DNA of 64,000 nt from an uncultured Oscillibacter sp. (GCA_910588005.1 CAJUQM010000004.1:28134-92133), one strand, 5' to 3'; positions 33,220 through 42,052 are shown, counted from the first letter of the stretch. Notes: generated by a model from the sequence alone, not told the origin. Program-made: numbers and translations.

Positions 33220-33431
33220 GAAAATGTATTCGGTGCGATATAGAAATGGTAGAAGGATTGGATATCATAGAACCAATGCATGGTTCCAAGTTAAAAGTGA
33301 CCAGGCCGGAGACGTTAGGGGTAATACCCAAGAACAATTTTGGAAATATGAAAGCGTCGGTTTGCCCTAAATGCGGCTATGTGGAAATATATCTGTCACG
33401 TCTGGATAAAATTCAGCAGTATAACCGATAA
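33216..33431 (+). CDS. Zinc-ribbon nucleic-acid-binding-like protein
   Basis: 71 residues with two Cys pairs, CIRC near the start and CPKCGY near the end, the usual zinc-ribbon pattern (YVEIYLS follows). Coupled to the DUF3781 gene by ATGA and equally AT-rich. Function unknown. Confidence 0.65.
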   Translation: MRKCIRCDIEMVEGLDIIEPMHGSKLKVTRPETLGVIPKNNFGNMKASVCPKCGYVEIYLSRLDKIQQYNR

Positions 33432-33546
33432 ATATACAAACCGAACTGGATTTTTTCCTGGTGGGAACACGAAAGCGAATTGGGACATTGATAATATCAA
33501 AATAATAGTTTAATAGATTTCAGATTATCTCTTTAGAAATTCTTAT

Positions 33547-33587
33547 ATGCCGGTATAGCCCATAACTACGGGCTTTCCCGGCATTTT
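33547..33587. terminator. Two-step hairpin at the integrase end
   Basis: ATGCCGG (33547-33553) pairs with CCGGCAT (33578-33584), and inside it AGCCC (33557-33561) with GGGCT (33570-33574); TTTT follows on the plus strand. It sits about 95 bp past the int stop, within the probable ICE end. Confidence 0.5.
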
Positions 33588-33679
33588 CCGTAACGGGAGA
33601 AGCTCACATTTCCTCTCATAACCCCTCATGTTTTTGCGTCCTAAAGTAGTAGGAACGGTAGTAAATACCGGCTTCCTGT

Positions 33680-34960
33680 TTAGGCGGCAGCCTTGGTTTC
33701 CTCCGTGTTCTCCACGGTGGTTTCCGCAGCGGCTACGGCGGTTTCCGCCTTGGCCGCTTCCAGCCGTTCCATTTCCGCCTGTGCGGAATTGAATGTGGCG
33801 TGTGCGTAATAGTTCAGCGTCATAACGATGTTGGCGTGTCCCATGATGTACTGTAAAGCCTTGGGGTTCATCCCGGCGTTTGCCATCCTTGTACAGAATG
33901 TATGCCTCATGGTGTGGGGCGTCATTACCGTTGGCAACGGCTCCTTGTGACACTTGTTGAATTTCTTGGCGAGGCCCTTAAACATGGCGTCATAGTTGAC
34001 GGCCACTTTCGGCAGGCCGTCCCGGTTCAGGAACAGGAAATTGCTGTACCCGTCAACCTCAATGGCCTTTGCGCCTCTGCGGTTCTGCAACACTCGCTGG
34101 AACGCTTCATACGCGGCTGCACTCATAGGCACCTGCCGAAATCCACTGTCCGTCTTGGGCGTTTCGATATAGTAGCCATCCTCTGTGCTTCTCAAAAGCT
34201 GGTGGTCTACATTGACAAAACGCTTTTCAAAGTTCAGGTCGGTTTCGGTCAGGCCGCAAAGCTCGGAAATCCGAAGCCCTGTTTCCAGCAGGATCACAAC
34301 CTCGTCATAATACTTGGCATACACGGGATCGTCCTGCATGAATTTCAGGAGTTCTTCTTCCTGTGCGGGGGTGAGAGGCACCTTTGGTTCCGTGTCGTCG
34401 TTGATTACGTCATTGATCGGGAAGTCAAACGGGTTCTTGCGGATGCAATCGTCCTGAATAGCCATATAAAAGATCGCTTTCAGGGAACGCTTGCTGTTGC
34501 AGATGGTGTTATAGGCAACGCCCTGTTCCTGCATACGCAAGGCCCATTCTTTTGCGTCGGACAGCTTCACGCTGTCGATGCTGGCCGCCCCCAGCTTGTC
34601 ATCCGATAAAAGTTTCATCAACTGTTCGCGGCTTTTTTTCGTCCCACGCTTCACGTTTCCCCGCTGCCGGATGTACTTGGCATAAAGCTGGCAGACCGTC
34701 ATTTTCTTGCCGATGGGGTCGATCCCGTCGGCAATGTCCTGTTGTATCTGCCTGACCTTTTCGCGCAGAGAAAGGTCGGGGCGCTTCCCGGCAGGAATTT
34801 TGTCGGTGGGTACTAACTTCCATGAGTACACAAACTTGGGGTTTCCAAAGGTGTCTATATATTTGTAAGCGTATCTTCCGTCTGGTCGCTGGCTCTCTCC
34901 AGATTTCAAAAGGCGGCCTTTGCTGTCGCGCCTTTTTTCATCTCGTTCTTTTCTCGGCAT
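33680..34960 (-). CDS. int: Tn916/Tn1549-type tyrosine integrase
   Basis: 426 residues. The N-terminal arm-binding part (about 1-90; ESQRPDGRYAYKYIDTFGNP, FVYSWKLVPTDK) is of Tn916 Int type. Core-binding SAM-like region about 100-190; catalytic domain with R (TGLRISELCG, R230), HTMRHTF (H349, R352), GHANIVMTLNYYAH (H and nucleophile Tyr). The C-terminal tail is an Ala/Glu/Thr-rich extension. It catalyses integration and excision with Xis. AAAGGAG precedes ATG 34960. Confidence 0.95.
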   Translation of the reverse strand: MPRKERDEKRRDSKGRLLKSGESQRPDGRYAYKYIDTFGNPKFVYSWKLVPTDKIPAGKRPDLSLREKVRQIQQDIADGIDPIGKKMTVCQLYAKYIRQRGNVKRGTKKSREQLMKLLSDDKLGAASIDSVKLSDAKEWALRMQEQGVAYNTICNSKRSLKAIFYMAIQDDCIRKNPFDFPINDVINDDTEPKVPLTPAQEEELLKFMQDDPVYAKYYDEVVILLETGLRISELCGLTETDLNFEKRFVNVDHQLLRSTEDGYYIETPKTDSGFRQVPMSAAAYEAFQRVLQNRRGAKAIEVDGYSNFLFLNRDGLPKVAVNYDAMFKGLAKKFNKCHKEPLPTVMTPHTMRHTFCTRMANAGMNPKALQYIMGHANIVMTLNYYAHATFNSAQAEMERLEAAKAETAVAAAETTVENTEETKAAA

Positions 34961-35039
34961 ATCGTCATGCTCCTTTCCATGACGGAAAGAGCCTTGACAC
35001 GCTATAAGGATATTATAGCATATTCAAGGCCCGATTTCA

Positions 35040-35243
35040 CTATATGGCGTCAAGGCTGTCAATAATTTTTTCAAACTGCTTCCGCTTGATTTGGATGCGG
35101 TTGCCGTTCATAATCACCCAGCCAGCGGTAGGGTTTTCCTCGGCCAGTTTACGCAGCTTGTTTTCCCCGACGCGGAAATATTTGGACGCTTCTTCAATCG
35201 TCAGCGTGTATTTTTCCCAGATTGGCACATCAGTATTATTCAT
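35040..35243 (-). CDS. xis: Excisionase of Tn916 type
   Basis: 67 residues, close to my recollection of Tn916 Xis: PIWEKYTLTIEEASKYFRVG, NKLRKLAEENP and IMNGNRIQIKRKQFEKIID. It bends DNA at the element ends and directs Int to excision. ATG 35243 has AAAGGGGG upstream; the longer frame is rejected. It lies 79 bp before int. Confidence 0.93.
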   Translation of the reverse strand: MNNTDVPIWEKYTLTIEEASKYFRVGENKLRKLAEENPTAGWVIMNGNRIQIKRKQFEKIIDSLDAI

Positions 35244-35677
35244 ACTTTTAGCCCCCTTTCCAATGGCTAAAAAAGTTTGTAGTTGCAAAAGGGGCCATAA
35301 CGGACGGCTGTTGGCACAGCTCCACGGGACTTTCACCCCCGCGTGGTTCTCACACGGCCATGCTCGTTGCCTGCGACGCTTTGAACGCTCGGACTACGAC
35401 GGCAAGGGAGTATCATTGTCCTGCCTGTACGTCGTCGCCCGCAAGCTGCCACACTTGCTTTACGGCCCTGTGTTTTTCGCTCCGCTTTTCCCGTAGGGAA
35501 AAGCCTCATGGCGCACCAGCCGCCCGGCTCGGCACAGACAGAATGTGTCCGTTTTGCCCTATGATGCGCCGCCGTTATCTTGCGGGCATATTTGTCAAGG
35601 TGCGAGCCTGCGGCCAGCGGGTCGGCGGAAATGTGGAAAGGGAGTAAAAAGCGATTTCCGTTTCCGTGGCCGGGTCG
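35244..35677. other. Region between the orf8-like gene and xis
   Basis: No gene is well supported. A plus-strand frame at 35360-35647 encodes a Cys-rich product (CPACTSSPASCHTC, CPFCP) but has no ribosome binding site and runs against the module. The stretch is GC-rich and holds several short hairpins, for example GCTTTTCCCGTAGGGAAAAGC (35484-35504). A conserved structured leader or attenuator for xis/int is plausible. Confidence 0.35.
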
Positions 35678-35917
35678 TTACTTCAAATCAACGACGATGG
35701 CATGAATGAGCTTGATTTCCAGACGGCGCTTCATGTACTCGTCCACGCACACATAAGGGATGCCGTTGCTGTCGTACAAGGTACGGGTACAGAGCTTGTT
35801 TATGTAGCACTCGTAGTACCGCAGCACTTGTTCCATAGCTATTGCGTCCCCAGCGTGGGCGGCTTCCATCACCGAAAGGGGCAGAAGCTCCCTGCCGTTG
35901 AATGTGGGCTGCTTCAT
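35678..35917 (-). CDS. Tn916 orf8-like helix-turn-helix protein
   Basis: 79 residues. ALSVMEAAHAGD-like start and the tail CVDEYMKRRLEIKLIHAIV match the small HTH_16-type proteins that accompany the orf7-like sigma factor in Tn916-family ICEs. It follows the sigma gene by 5 bp. Probably adjusts expression of xis/int or transfer genes. Confidence 0.75.
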   Translation of the reverse strand: MKQPTFNGRELLPLSVMEAAHAGDAIAMEQVLRYYECYINKLCTRTLYDSNGIPYVCVDEYMKRRLEIKLIHAIVVDLK

Positions 35918-35922
35918 CCGCG

Positions 35923-36357
35923 TTACCTCCCTCCCGGCATTAACGCCATCAATTTCACGCGCAACTGTTTCAGGGTGCTTGTCCTGTGGCGCTGGACGGC
36001 GCTGCGGGACATTCCCATGAGGCTGCCGATTTCTCCGTCGGCCATTTCCAGAACACAGTGCAAAATCAAAATGCTTTGTTCCTGTTCCGGCAGGCTGGCG
36101 AACGCCTCGGCCACAAGCTCGTTGTTAATCAGCAAATCATATCCATGCGACGAAAAAATGTAGCTGTCGCTGGGGTACTGATCCACAGTGGAGAGCTTGT
36201 CCAATTCCTGCTGGGTCAGGGCGTCTAACGACTTTTCACGGTCGCGCTGCCGTCCCATCTCATGCAGATAATCTTTGGCCTCATTGCGGAGTACCGCCTT
36301 GCAAAATGCGTCATAGCGGTTCCGCAGGATAAAGTCATTGCGGGGGATCGTATCCAT
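35923..36357 (-). CDS. Tn916 orf7-like sigma-70 family protein
   Basis: 144 residues with a C-terminal sigma region 4 HTH: FASLPEQEQSILILHCVLEMADGEIGSLMGMSRSAVQRHRTSTL. The N-terminal part (FILRNRYDAFCKAVLRNEAKDYL) resembles region 2 only loosely. In Tn916, Orf7/Orf8 raise xis and int expression; the same control is inferred here. Confidence 0.8.
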   Translation of the reverse strand: MDTIPRNDFILRNRYDAFCKAVLRNEAKDYLHEMGRQRDREKSLDALTQQELDKLSTVDQYPSDSYIFSSHGYDLLINNELVAEAFASLPEQEQSILILHCVLEMADGEIGSLMGMSRSAVQRHRTSTLKQLRVKLMALMPGGR

Positions 36358-36891
36358 CTTCTCACCCCCTTTCTGTGGGGGATTTCGGTGGTTCTCTCCC
36401 TTTCCGCCAAAGTTACTTTTGAAAGGCCGTCAGCTACCCGGTAAACGCCGCTTTTTTGAAATTTTTTTGAAAAAGTTTTGGCCGGTGGCGCGGGCCGCAG
36501 GAAACAACAAATTTCGCCCGGCAGGTCGCAGACCCACCGGGCGAAAGTAGAAGTGATATGCAGTTGGTTTACATGGTATAGTGCATACTCATGGCCGCTT
36601 GTCCCCCTTGCCGGGGACGGGCTTTTTAGGGGTGGTGCAACCCCTGTCTTATTTTGTCGAAACGCTCTTTGCTTCATGGCGGCTCCCTCCGTGGGCCGCC
36701 GATCCTGCCAGCGTCAGGGCGTCATTCTCATAAGGGCAGAAAGAACGGCGGCCTTGATTTTGTCAAAGCCGCCGTAATCTAATCAGGCATGGGAAAATGG
36801 CTGCTGTACGACGGCTTTTTTTCTTTTGCCGTCGTCCGGCAGATTTTCGCAATCTAAAATAAGTTTGCTGTTATAACCAGCTATCAGCAGG
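36358..36891. other. Leader region between the sigma factor and the ABC cargo
   Basis: No gene supported. It contains a hairpin whose outer arms TTTCGCCCGG (36512-36521) and CCGGGCGAAA (36537-36546) enclose an inner GGTC/GACC stem, placed 155 bp before the sigma gene start on its strand. An AT-rich tract (36455-36478, TTGAAATTTTTTTG) lies between. In Tn916 the matching region is an attenuated leader, so an attenuation role is plausible. The part after 36600 is spacer next to AT-rich cargo. Confidence 0.4.
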
Positions 36892-37173
36892 TCAAATGTT
36901 GGCTGCTACCGTCAGGTAAATGAAAAAGCTGAAAAACGCAACATACAGAGAACTAAGCGTTAATGCCGCTTTCGATATGGCCGTCCGCGTCCTTTTGTTT
37001 TTCACCAGCCAGATTGCGAACACAAAGCCCGCAATAATCAGAAGCGCGTACAATGCAAAGATGATATAAACCCACGGCGCATCCATACCAATCTTCAAAT
37101 GCCGGATGATAAACAAGGTCAACGGGAGTGCGCTTACCAACAAAGATAATCTTCCTAAACTTTCTGCTTTCAT
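36892..37173 (-). CDS. Small membrane protein of the ABC cargo
   Basis: 93 residues with three predicted membrane helices (about 8-24, 34-56, 70-90) joined by a basic VKNKRTRT loop. It is 10 bp after the permease gene and equally AT-rich. No family recognised; small membrane partners often help immunity-type transporters. Confidence 0.6.
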   Translation of the reverse strand: MKAESLGRLSLLVSALPLTLFIIRHLKIGMDAPWVYIIFALYALLIIAGFVFAIWLVKNKRTRTAISKAALTLSSLYVAFFSFFIYLTVAANI

Positions 37174-37183
37174 TTTTCCTCCT

Positions 37184-37927
37184 TTATCCGGCTACAACAT
37201 CCGCTTTTTTCAGATGATGGGTAGCCAAAATCACAAATAATACCGTGTAAACAAGAACCATAGGAACCAAAGTCGTTATGCTGTCAATCGGCAGCATTTC
37301 GTCCTGTGACGACAGGCCGAGAATAATCTGTGAATAAGGGAACATCTTGCTAAAACCGGCAATATGGAAAGCCAGACCGCCGATGCTAAGGCAAACTGCC
37401 AAACCTACCGGCACCGCAAAGCTCCTGATCCGCATGGACAAATAAAGCTGAACAGCTCCAACGCTCAAAGCGGAAAACCAGCCCATAAACAGCCACCACA
37501 GCATATTGATGGGAAGGGGCTGTTCAAATCGGAACACAACTTTTCCCACGATAATGATAAATACCATCAAAAGAACCTGCGCGGCTAAAATGGATTTTGC
37601 CAGCACAACCAGCTTCGCAATGAAAATTGTTGACCGGGAAACCGGCGTAGTCATAAGGCTGTTCCAGTTGTGATTTGTGTGTTCGAGCCGCCACAAATAG
37701 GACGCGCAAATGGCAATCAGGATTGGAAAGAAAAAATACCCATAAAACAACCCTGTTTGAAGCCAAAGCTGCTGCCATACCGCGCCGTCGTATAAATTGG
37801 CCGAAGCATTGATGCCATAAATGATTGCGCCAATGGCGGCGGTCAGAAGCGGCAGAATGAGAACTGCTACCCACATATTAGAATGGCGGCTTTTCAGATT
37901 TTCCGCCCGAATTGCATTGATAAGCAT
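37184..37927 (-). CDS. ABC-2 type permease, lantibiotic immunity (MutG/NisG) type
   Basis: 247 residues and six helices. It begins MLINAIRAENLKSRHSNMWV, as immunity permeases do, with LEHTNHNWNSLMTTPVSRST in the first cytoplasmic loop. ATG 37927 has AAAGGAGG upstream; the longer frame is rejected. With the second permease and ATPase it should expel a membrane-active peptide or drug. Confidence 0.8.
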   Translation of the reverse strand: MLINAIRAENLKSRHSNMWVAVLILPLLTAAIGAIIYGINASANLYDGAVWQQLWLQTGLFYGYFFFPILIAICASYLWRLEHTNHNWNSLMTTPVSRSTIFIAKLVVLAKSILAAQVLLMVFIIIVGKVVFRFEQPLPINMLWWLFMGWFSALSVGAVQLYLSMRIRSFAVPVGLAVCLSIGGLAFHIAGFSKMFPYSQIILGLSSQDEMLPIDSITTLVPMVLVYTVLFVILATHHLKKADVVAG

Positions 37928-37940
37928 GATAATCCCTCCT

Positions 37941-38717
37941 TTAATACTCGTATTTTTGAAACTTCTTCTCAAACAGGACAAAGGCAATCAATCCAACAAT
38001 AAAGAGGATCGTAAGCGGAAGAAAGTCAATATTCCGAACAACAAGCTCGCTGGATTGCAAATTGCCGGAAGAAGTATCCTGCCCCAGCACCATCATTTCT
38101 GCGTAATTTCCCCAAATGAGGATGTTGCGGATGCCTGTGGGGAGCAAAGTAGAGATAAAGCCAATCAATGCGCCGATCATACCAATGGACATCGGGACGA
38201 GCTGGTTTGCAAAAACAAGGGAAAAGAATACCTGAATGGTTACAACCACAAATGTAACCATCACTGTTCCCAAAACAAATTCCCACAGTGTTTTTACCGG
38301 CAGCGGTTCAACAATCCCCACAGCATTACCGTAGGCGACAATCACAAGGGCCTGAATGAGAATTGCCGCCAGCATGAGAACGGCTACTACGGTAAACTTG
38401 CAGAACCAAATTGCCTTGCGGTTTTCATTATTGCACTCCAACAGCTTCCATGTATTTCCCCGGTGTTCCATATCGCAAATGCGGCTGGCAATAACCGCTG
38501 CAAGAATAGGGAGAAAAAGCCCGTTCATAGTGGCTGGCCCAACAATTAAATCCTCCCATGCCGGTGCGTTGGGGTCGGAAATCATGCCGAGGAAATTCGC
38601 ATTGTTTCCATAGTTGGAAAATACAAAGAACAATTCCACACCGAGGATCAGCGCAAAGGTCAAAAAAACCTTTCTGCGTTTTAGCTTGTATAATTCAAGG
38701 CGTAGGTATTTCATCAC
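37941..38717 (-). CDS. ABC-2 type permease, lantibiotic immunity (MutE/NisE) type
   Basis: 258 residues, six helices, with MKYLRLELYKLKRRKVFLTF at the N-terminus and EHRGNTWKLLECNNENRKAI in the cytoplasmic loop, like its partner. Its start overlaps the ATPase stop by ATGA. Two unequal permeases plus one ATPase is the NisFEG/CprABC pattern. Confidence 0.82.
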   Translation of the reverse strand: MMKYLRLELYKLKRRKVFLTFALILGVELFFVFSNYGNNANFLGMISDPNAPAWEDLIVGPATMNGLFLPILAAVIASRICDMEHRGNTWKLLECNNENRKAIWFCKFTVVAVLMLAAILIQALVIVAYGNAVGIVEPLPVKTLWEFVLGTVMVTFVVVTIQVFFSLVFANQLVPMSIGMIGALIGFISTLLPTGIRNILIWGNYAEMMVLGQDTSSGNLQSSELVVRNIDFLPLTILFIVGLIAFVLFEKKFQKYEY

Positions 38718-39616
38718 AATGTCAGCTCCTTTCCAGTCAGGTTGAGGAAAATATCTTCCAGACTTTCCCGGTGTTCCTCAACACGATAAACAGAAATCCC
38801 ATTGGAACACAAGCATTGCACAACAGCGCCGATCTGTTCGTCGGACAGCGCGCCGATCTGCAAGCCATCTGCTGTGCGCTGCGGATTGGTCTTTTTAAGA
38901 AGCTGATAAGTGCGGTTGTTATCGCTGGTTCTCAATACAATCTGCGGCTCTCGCTGCATATCCAGAACCGACATTCGTTCTTGAAAAATCAGGCAGCCTT
39001 GATTGATAATGCCGACAACGGTAGCCATCTGGTCGATCTCACTTAAAATATGGCTGGAAATCATCACCGTCATGCCATACTGTTTCGGCAGCGTTTTAAT
39101 GAGTTCCCTCATTTCTTCAATGCCTGCGGGGTCAAGCCCGTTGGTCGGTTCATCCAAAATCAGGAGTTTCGGGAACCGGGCCAGCGCCATTGCAATACCG
39201 AGCCGCTGCTTCATACCGAGAGAATAGTTTTTGACTTTCTTCTCCATCTGGTTTTCCATGCGGACAATATGCACCGCTTCTTCAATGTTCTTTTTAGGCA
39301 GGTCAAGCAGCCTGCGAATGATCTCCATATTCTCGCGTCCAGTCAAATGTCCGTAGTAAGACGGGGACTCAATCAGGGAGCCAACGGATGCGAGAATATC
39401 GCGGCGGTTTTTTTCGTTGAACGGTTTCCCCATAATTTCAATGGTTCCGCTGGTGGGCTTGACGAGGCCGAGCAGCATTTTCATGGTGGTGGACTTGCCT
39501 GCCCCGTTCGGGCCGAGGAAGCCGTAAATATCGCCCTCTTTAATCCGAATATCCAATTCCTGAACACGGTAAACACCGTCATATTCTTTCGACAAATTAT
39601 CTGTTGCTACAATCAT
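38714..39616 (-). CDS. ABC transporter ATPase, lantibiotic/bacitracin immunity type
   Basis: 300 residues: Walker A GPNGAGKS (35-42), signature YSLGMKQRLGIAMAL, Walker B LLILDEPTNGLDPAG and H-loop MISSHILSEI. The C-terminal 70 residues are the extension seen in BcrA/NisF. First gene of the minus-strand cargo operon, divergent from the two-component genes. Confidence 0.92.
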   Translation of the reverse strand: MIVATDNLSKEYDGVYRVQELDIRIKEGDIYGFLGPNGAGKSTTMKMLLGLVKPTSGTIEIMGKPFNEKNRRDILASVGSLIESPSYYGHLTGRENMEIIRRLLDLPKKNIEEAVHIVRMENQMEKKVKNYSLGMKQRLGIAMALARFPKLLILDEPTNGLDPAGIEEMRELIKTLPKQYGMTVMISSHILSEIDQMATVVGIINQGCLIFQERMSVLDMQREPQIVLRTSDNNRTYQLLKKTNPQRTADGLQIGALSDEQIGAVVQCLCSNGISVYRVEEHRESLEDIFLNLTGKELTL

Positions 39617-39682
39617 TTTTTCCTGCTCCTTTCCTAAGCTGCTTATATCATATAGCCCCCACTTTGCTTTGCGTTGGAGAGA

Positions 39683-39743
39683 ACCTTGATTTTACCTTGA
39701 TTTTCACGATCAGAGCCGCAAACATAAAAAGATATGGTATAAT
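39683..39743. promoter_or_regulatory. Divergent control region with a tandem 11-bp repeat
   Basis: ACCTTGATTTT is present twice in immediate tandem (39683-39693 and 39694-39704), one helical turn apart, the usual footprint of an OmpR-family dimer. A perfect TATAAT (39738-39743) follows, with no good -35, as expected of an activated promoter. It lies between the ATPase start (39616) and the regulator start (39766). Confidence 0.7.
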
Positions 39744-39765
39744 ACATACGGAAAGGAGTGAGCCG

Positions 39766-40473
39766 ATGGGGACGATCAAAGACAAAATCATTTTGCTGGT
39801 TGATGATGAACCGGCGATTTTACAAATGTGTCAATCCATCTTGAGAGAGAATGGTTTTGAAAATATCGTAACCGCCAGTACAGCCCTGAACGCATTGGAA
39901 AGAATGAGTGCAAAGCCGGATATGGCGGTTTTAGATGTTATGCTGCCGGATATGGACGGCTTTATGCTGGCAAAGACAATCCGGGAACAGAATCCGATCC
40001 CTATTCTCTTTTTAACGGCAAAAGGCGAAATCGACGACAAATCAAAGGGGTTTGAGGTCGGCGCAGATGATTATATGGTAAAACCGTTTATCGCACAGGA
40101 ATTTGTATGGCGCATTACAGCTATCTTGCGGCGAACCTATAAGGAAAGCGAGGAAAGCAGCTTTTTACTAAATGCCTGTAAAGTGGACTTAGAACAGGCA
40201 GAGGTCTACCGTGAGGGGCAGGAGCCGGTTTCCCTGACCGCAAAAGAAGTGGAGATTTTGAAAAAACTGTATGCAAATGCGGGCCGCATTGTAACTTTAG
40301 GTACGCTTTGCCAAACGGTTTGCGGAGATATTTATATAGGCTATGAGAAAACGCTTATGTCGCACATCCGCCATATCCGTGAAAAGATTGAAGAAAAGCC
40401 ATCTTCGCCGGTTTCACTGGTAACGGTAAAGGGCATTGGATATAAGCTGGTCTTAAAGGACAAGTCAAGGTGA
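39766..40473 (+). CDS. OmpR-family response regulator of the ABC cargo
   Basis: 235 residues. Receiver with DDE (13-15), D57 and K106 (MVKPF); C-terminal winged helix with SLTAKEVEILKKLYANAGR and the end VKGIGYKLVLK. ATG 39766 has AAAGGAG 7 nt upstream. Likely binds the tandem repeat and switches on both divergent units, as in CprRK/NisRK-type systems. Confidence 0.92.
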   Translation: MGTIKDKIILLVDDEPAILQMCQSILRENGFENIVTASTALNALERMSAKPDMAVLDVMLPDMDGFMLAKTIREQNPIPILFLTAKGEIDDKSKGFEVGADDYMVKPFIAQEFVWRITAILRRTYKESEESSFLLNACKVDLEQAEVYREGQEPVSLTAKEVEILKKLYANAGRIVTLGTLCQTVCGDIYIGYEKTLMSHIRHIREKIEEKPSSPVSLVTVKGIGYKLVLKDKSR

Positions 40474-40477
40474 GCCT

Positions 40478-41842
40478 ATGAATAATATCCAACGATTTTT
40501 TAAGCGGTATGTCCATTCCAGTGTAAAACTGTTCTGCTTCTTTATCCTGATAAACATTGTTCTTTTTATTGTGCTGGCCGTGGTGTCAAGCAGCCGGGGC
40601 AGTCATAGCCCGACACAGCTATTGGAACAAGTTTCCGCAGACTTGCGGCAAAGTGGGGAAAGCTACCATCTTTCAGAAGATACGGCAGCCCAAATAACAG
40701 AAGAAAACGCATGGTGTATGCTGATAAGCAATGACACCGGCGATGTGATCTGGAATTATCAAACGCCGTCCGAATTGCCTTTGCATTATACACCGGGCGA
40801 TATAGCGGAAATGACAAGGTGGTACTTAGAGGAATATCCTGTATTCGTATCAAATCAACCTTATGGTCTATTGGTTGTGGGCTACCCGCAGGATAGTTTT
40901 TGGAAGTTGTCTGCCTACAAAACTTCTGACAGCATCAAAATTGATATAATTGGATTGGTTACTTTATTTTTGCTCAATATCTTTATTGTGCTGATCCTGT
41001 TCATCCACAATAACCGCAAGATTGAAAAATCCATTAAGCCAATCCTCACCGGCATAGAAGAAATTTCATCCGGGAAGAAAACACAGTTGGTTGAACGGGG
41101 CGAATTGGCGGAAATCAACGCAAAGCTGAACAAGGTCGCTAAAACCCTGCAACGCAGGGACAGGGCAAGGGCAAACTGGATCAGCGGTATTTCACATGAC
41201 ATCCGCACACCGCTGTCAATGGTTCTCGGCTATTCCAGCAACTTAGAGGAAAGCCGGGAACTGAACACGGAACAGCGGGAAAAGATTGTGGCAATCCGCC
41301 AGCAGGCTACTAAAATCAAGCAGCTCATTGAGGATTTGAATTTGACTTCAAAGCTGGAATATGATATGCAGCCGTTACGGATTGAGGAAATTTCCCCGGT
41401 AGAATTGGCCCGGCAAGTGGTATGTGATTTTCTGGACAGTGGGCTGGATGAAAGTTTTTCTATTGATTTTCAGTCAGACGAGGAAAGCGAACTGCATTAT
41501 ATGCTGGGTGATGAAGCTCTCTTAAAACGGGCAATTACCAATCTTCTTCAAAATAGTATCGGCCACAATCCAAACGGCTGCACAATTACAATTTCGGTTT
41601 CCTGTATGGATAGACACACAGAAATCATTGTCGCTGATAATGGCGTAGGGGTAACAGCCGAAAAATTGCAGGAATTGAACACCAAAACACACTATCTTGA
41701 AAGCACAGATGAAAAACTAAACCTCCGGCATGGACTTGGCGTATTGTTAGTACGGCAAATCGTAGATGCACATAGGGGTACAATGAAGATTGAAAGTGCG
41801 CCGAACTGCGGCTATAAAACAACTCTTGTTTTTCAACATTAG
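40478..41842 (+). CDS. Sensor histidine kinase of the ABC cargo
   Basis: 454 residues: helix about 15-38, an extracytoplasmic sensor loop of about 110 residues, helix about 157-177, a HAMP-like linker, and HisKA with H240 (SGISHDIRTPLSM). The HATPase domain has NLLQNSIGHNPNG, VADNGVGV and LRHGLGVLLVRQIV. It starts 4 bp after the regulator. The two-helix sensor with a medium loop fits peptide-antibiotic sensing. Confidence 0.92.
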   Translation: MNNIQRFFKRYVHSSVKLFCFFILINIVLFIVLAVVSSSRGSHSPTQLLEQVSADLRQSGESYHLSEDTAAQITEENAWCMLISNDTGDVIWNYQTPSELPLHYTPGDIAEMTRWYLEEYPVFVSNQPYGLLVVGYPQDSFWKLSAYKTSDSIKIDIIGLVTLFLLNIFIVLILFIHNNRKIEKSIKPILTGIEEISSGKKTQLVERGELAEINAKLNKVAKTLQRRDRARANWISGISHDIRTPLSMVLGYSSNLEESRELNTEQREKIVAIRQQATKIKQLIEDLNLTSKLEYDMQPLRIEEISPVELARQVVCDFLDSGLDESFSIDFQSDEESELHYMLGDEALLKRAITNLLQNSIGHNPNGCTITISVSCMDRHTEIIVADNGVGVTAEKLQELNTKTHYLESTDEKLNLRHGLGVLLVRQIVDAHRGTMKIESAPNCGYKTTLVFQH

Positions 41843-41878
41843 TTATAGGCCGAAAGGAATAGTAAAGACACTTCTTTT

Positions 41879-41991
41879 CTACGCATTTAGGGCGGTAAAA
41901 AGCCCGCTATTTCAAGGTTTTCCCGCCACAGTTGGCGAACAGATGGGACAGATTATCCAATCCCCACCAGAGAGGGCTTCTAAATGCGTAG
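41879..41991 (+). repeat. 113-bp repeat, copy A
   Basis: Begins CTACGCATTTAG (41879-41890) and ends CTAAATGCGTAG (41980-41991), a perfect 12-bp inverted pair. The 89-bp interior is about 73% identical, ungapped, to copy B at 44865-44977, and the total length is identical. It lies 36 bp after the kinase gene. Confidence 0.9.
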
Positions 41992-42010
41992 AGGAAACCC
42001 CATAAGAAAG

Positions 42011-42051
42011 CGCCGGACGCGGCGGCCTGCTGGCCCTGCGCCCGGCGTTTT
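42011..42051. terminator. Terminator between copy A and the HTH remnant
   Basis: CGCCGGACGC (42011-42020) and GCGCCCGGCG (42038-42047) pair with one mismatch around an inner GGCC-rich stem; TTTT follows on the plus strand. A close relative lies at 45265-45307, behind the intact small HTH gene next to copy B. Confidence 0.6.
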
Positions 42052-42052
42052 C

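Noticed and set aside
35360..35647. Cysteine-rich plus-strand gene between xis and the orf8-like gene
   Set aside because: No ribosome binding site, opposite to the module and frequent Thr/Ser/Cys runs typical of chance translation; kept only as a note.
41790..42005. Plus-strand frame across repeat copy A
   Set aside because: It starts inside the kinase gene and translates the 113-bp repeat; a similar frame crosses copy B, so the likeness reflects the repeat and not a protein family.
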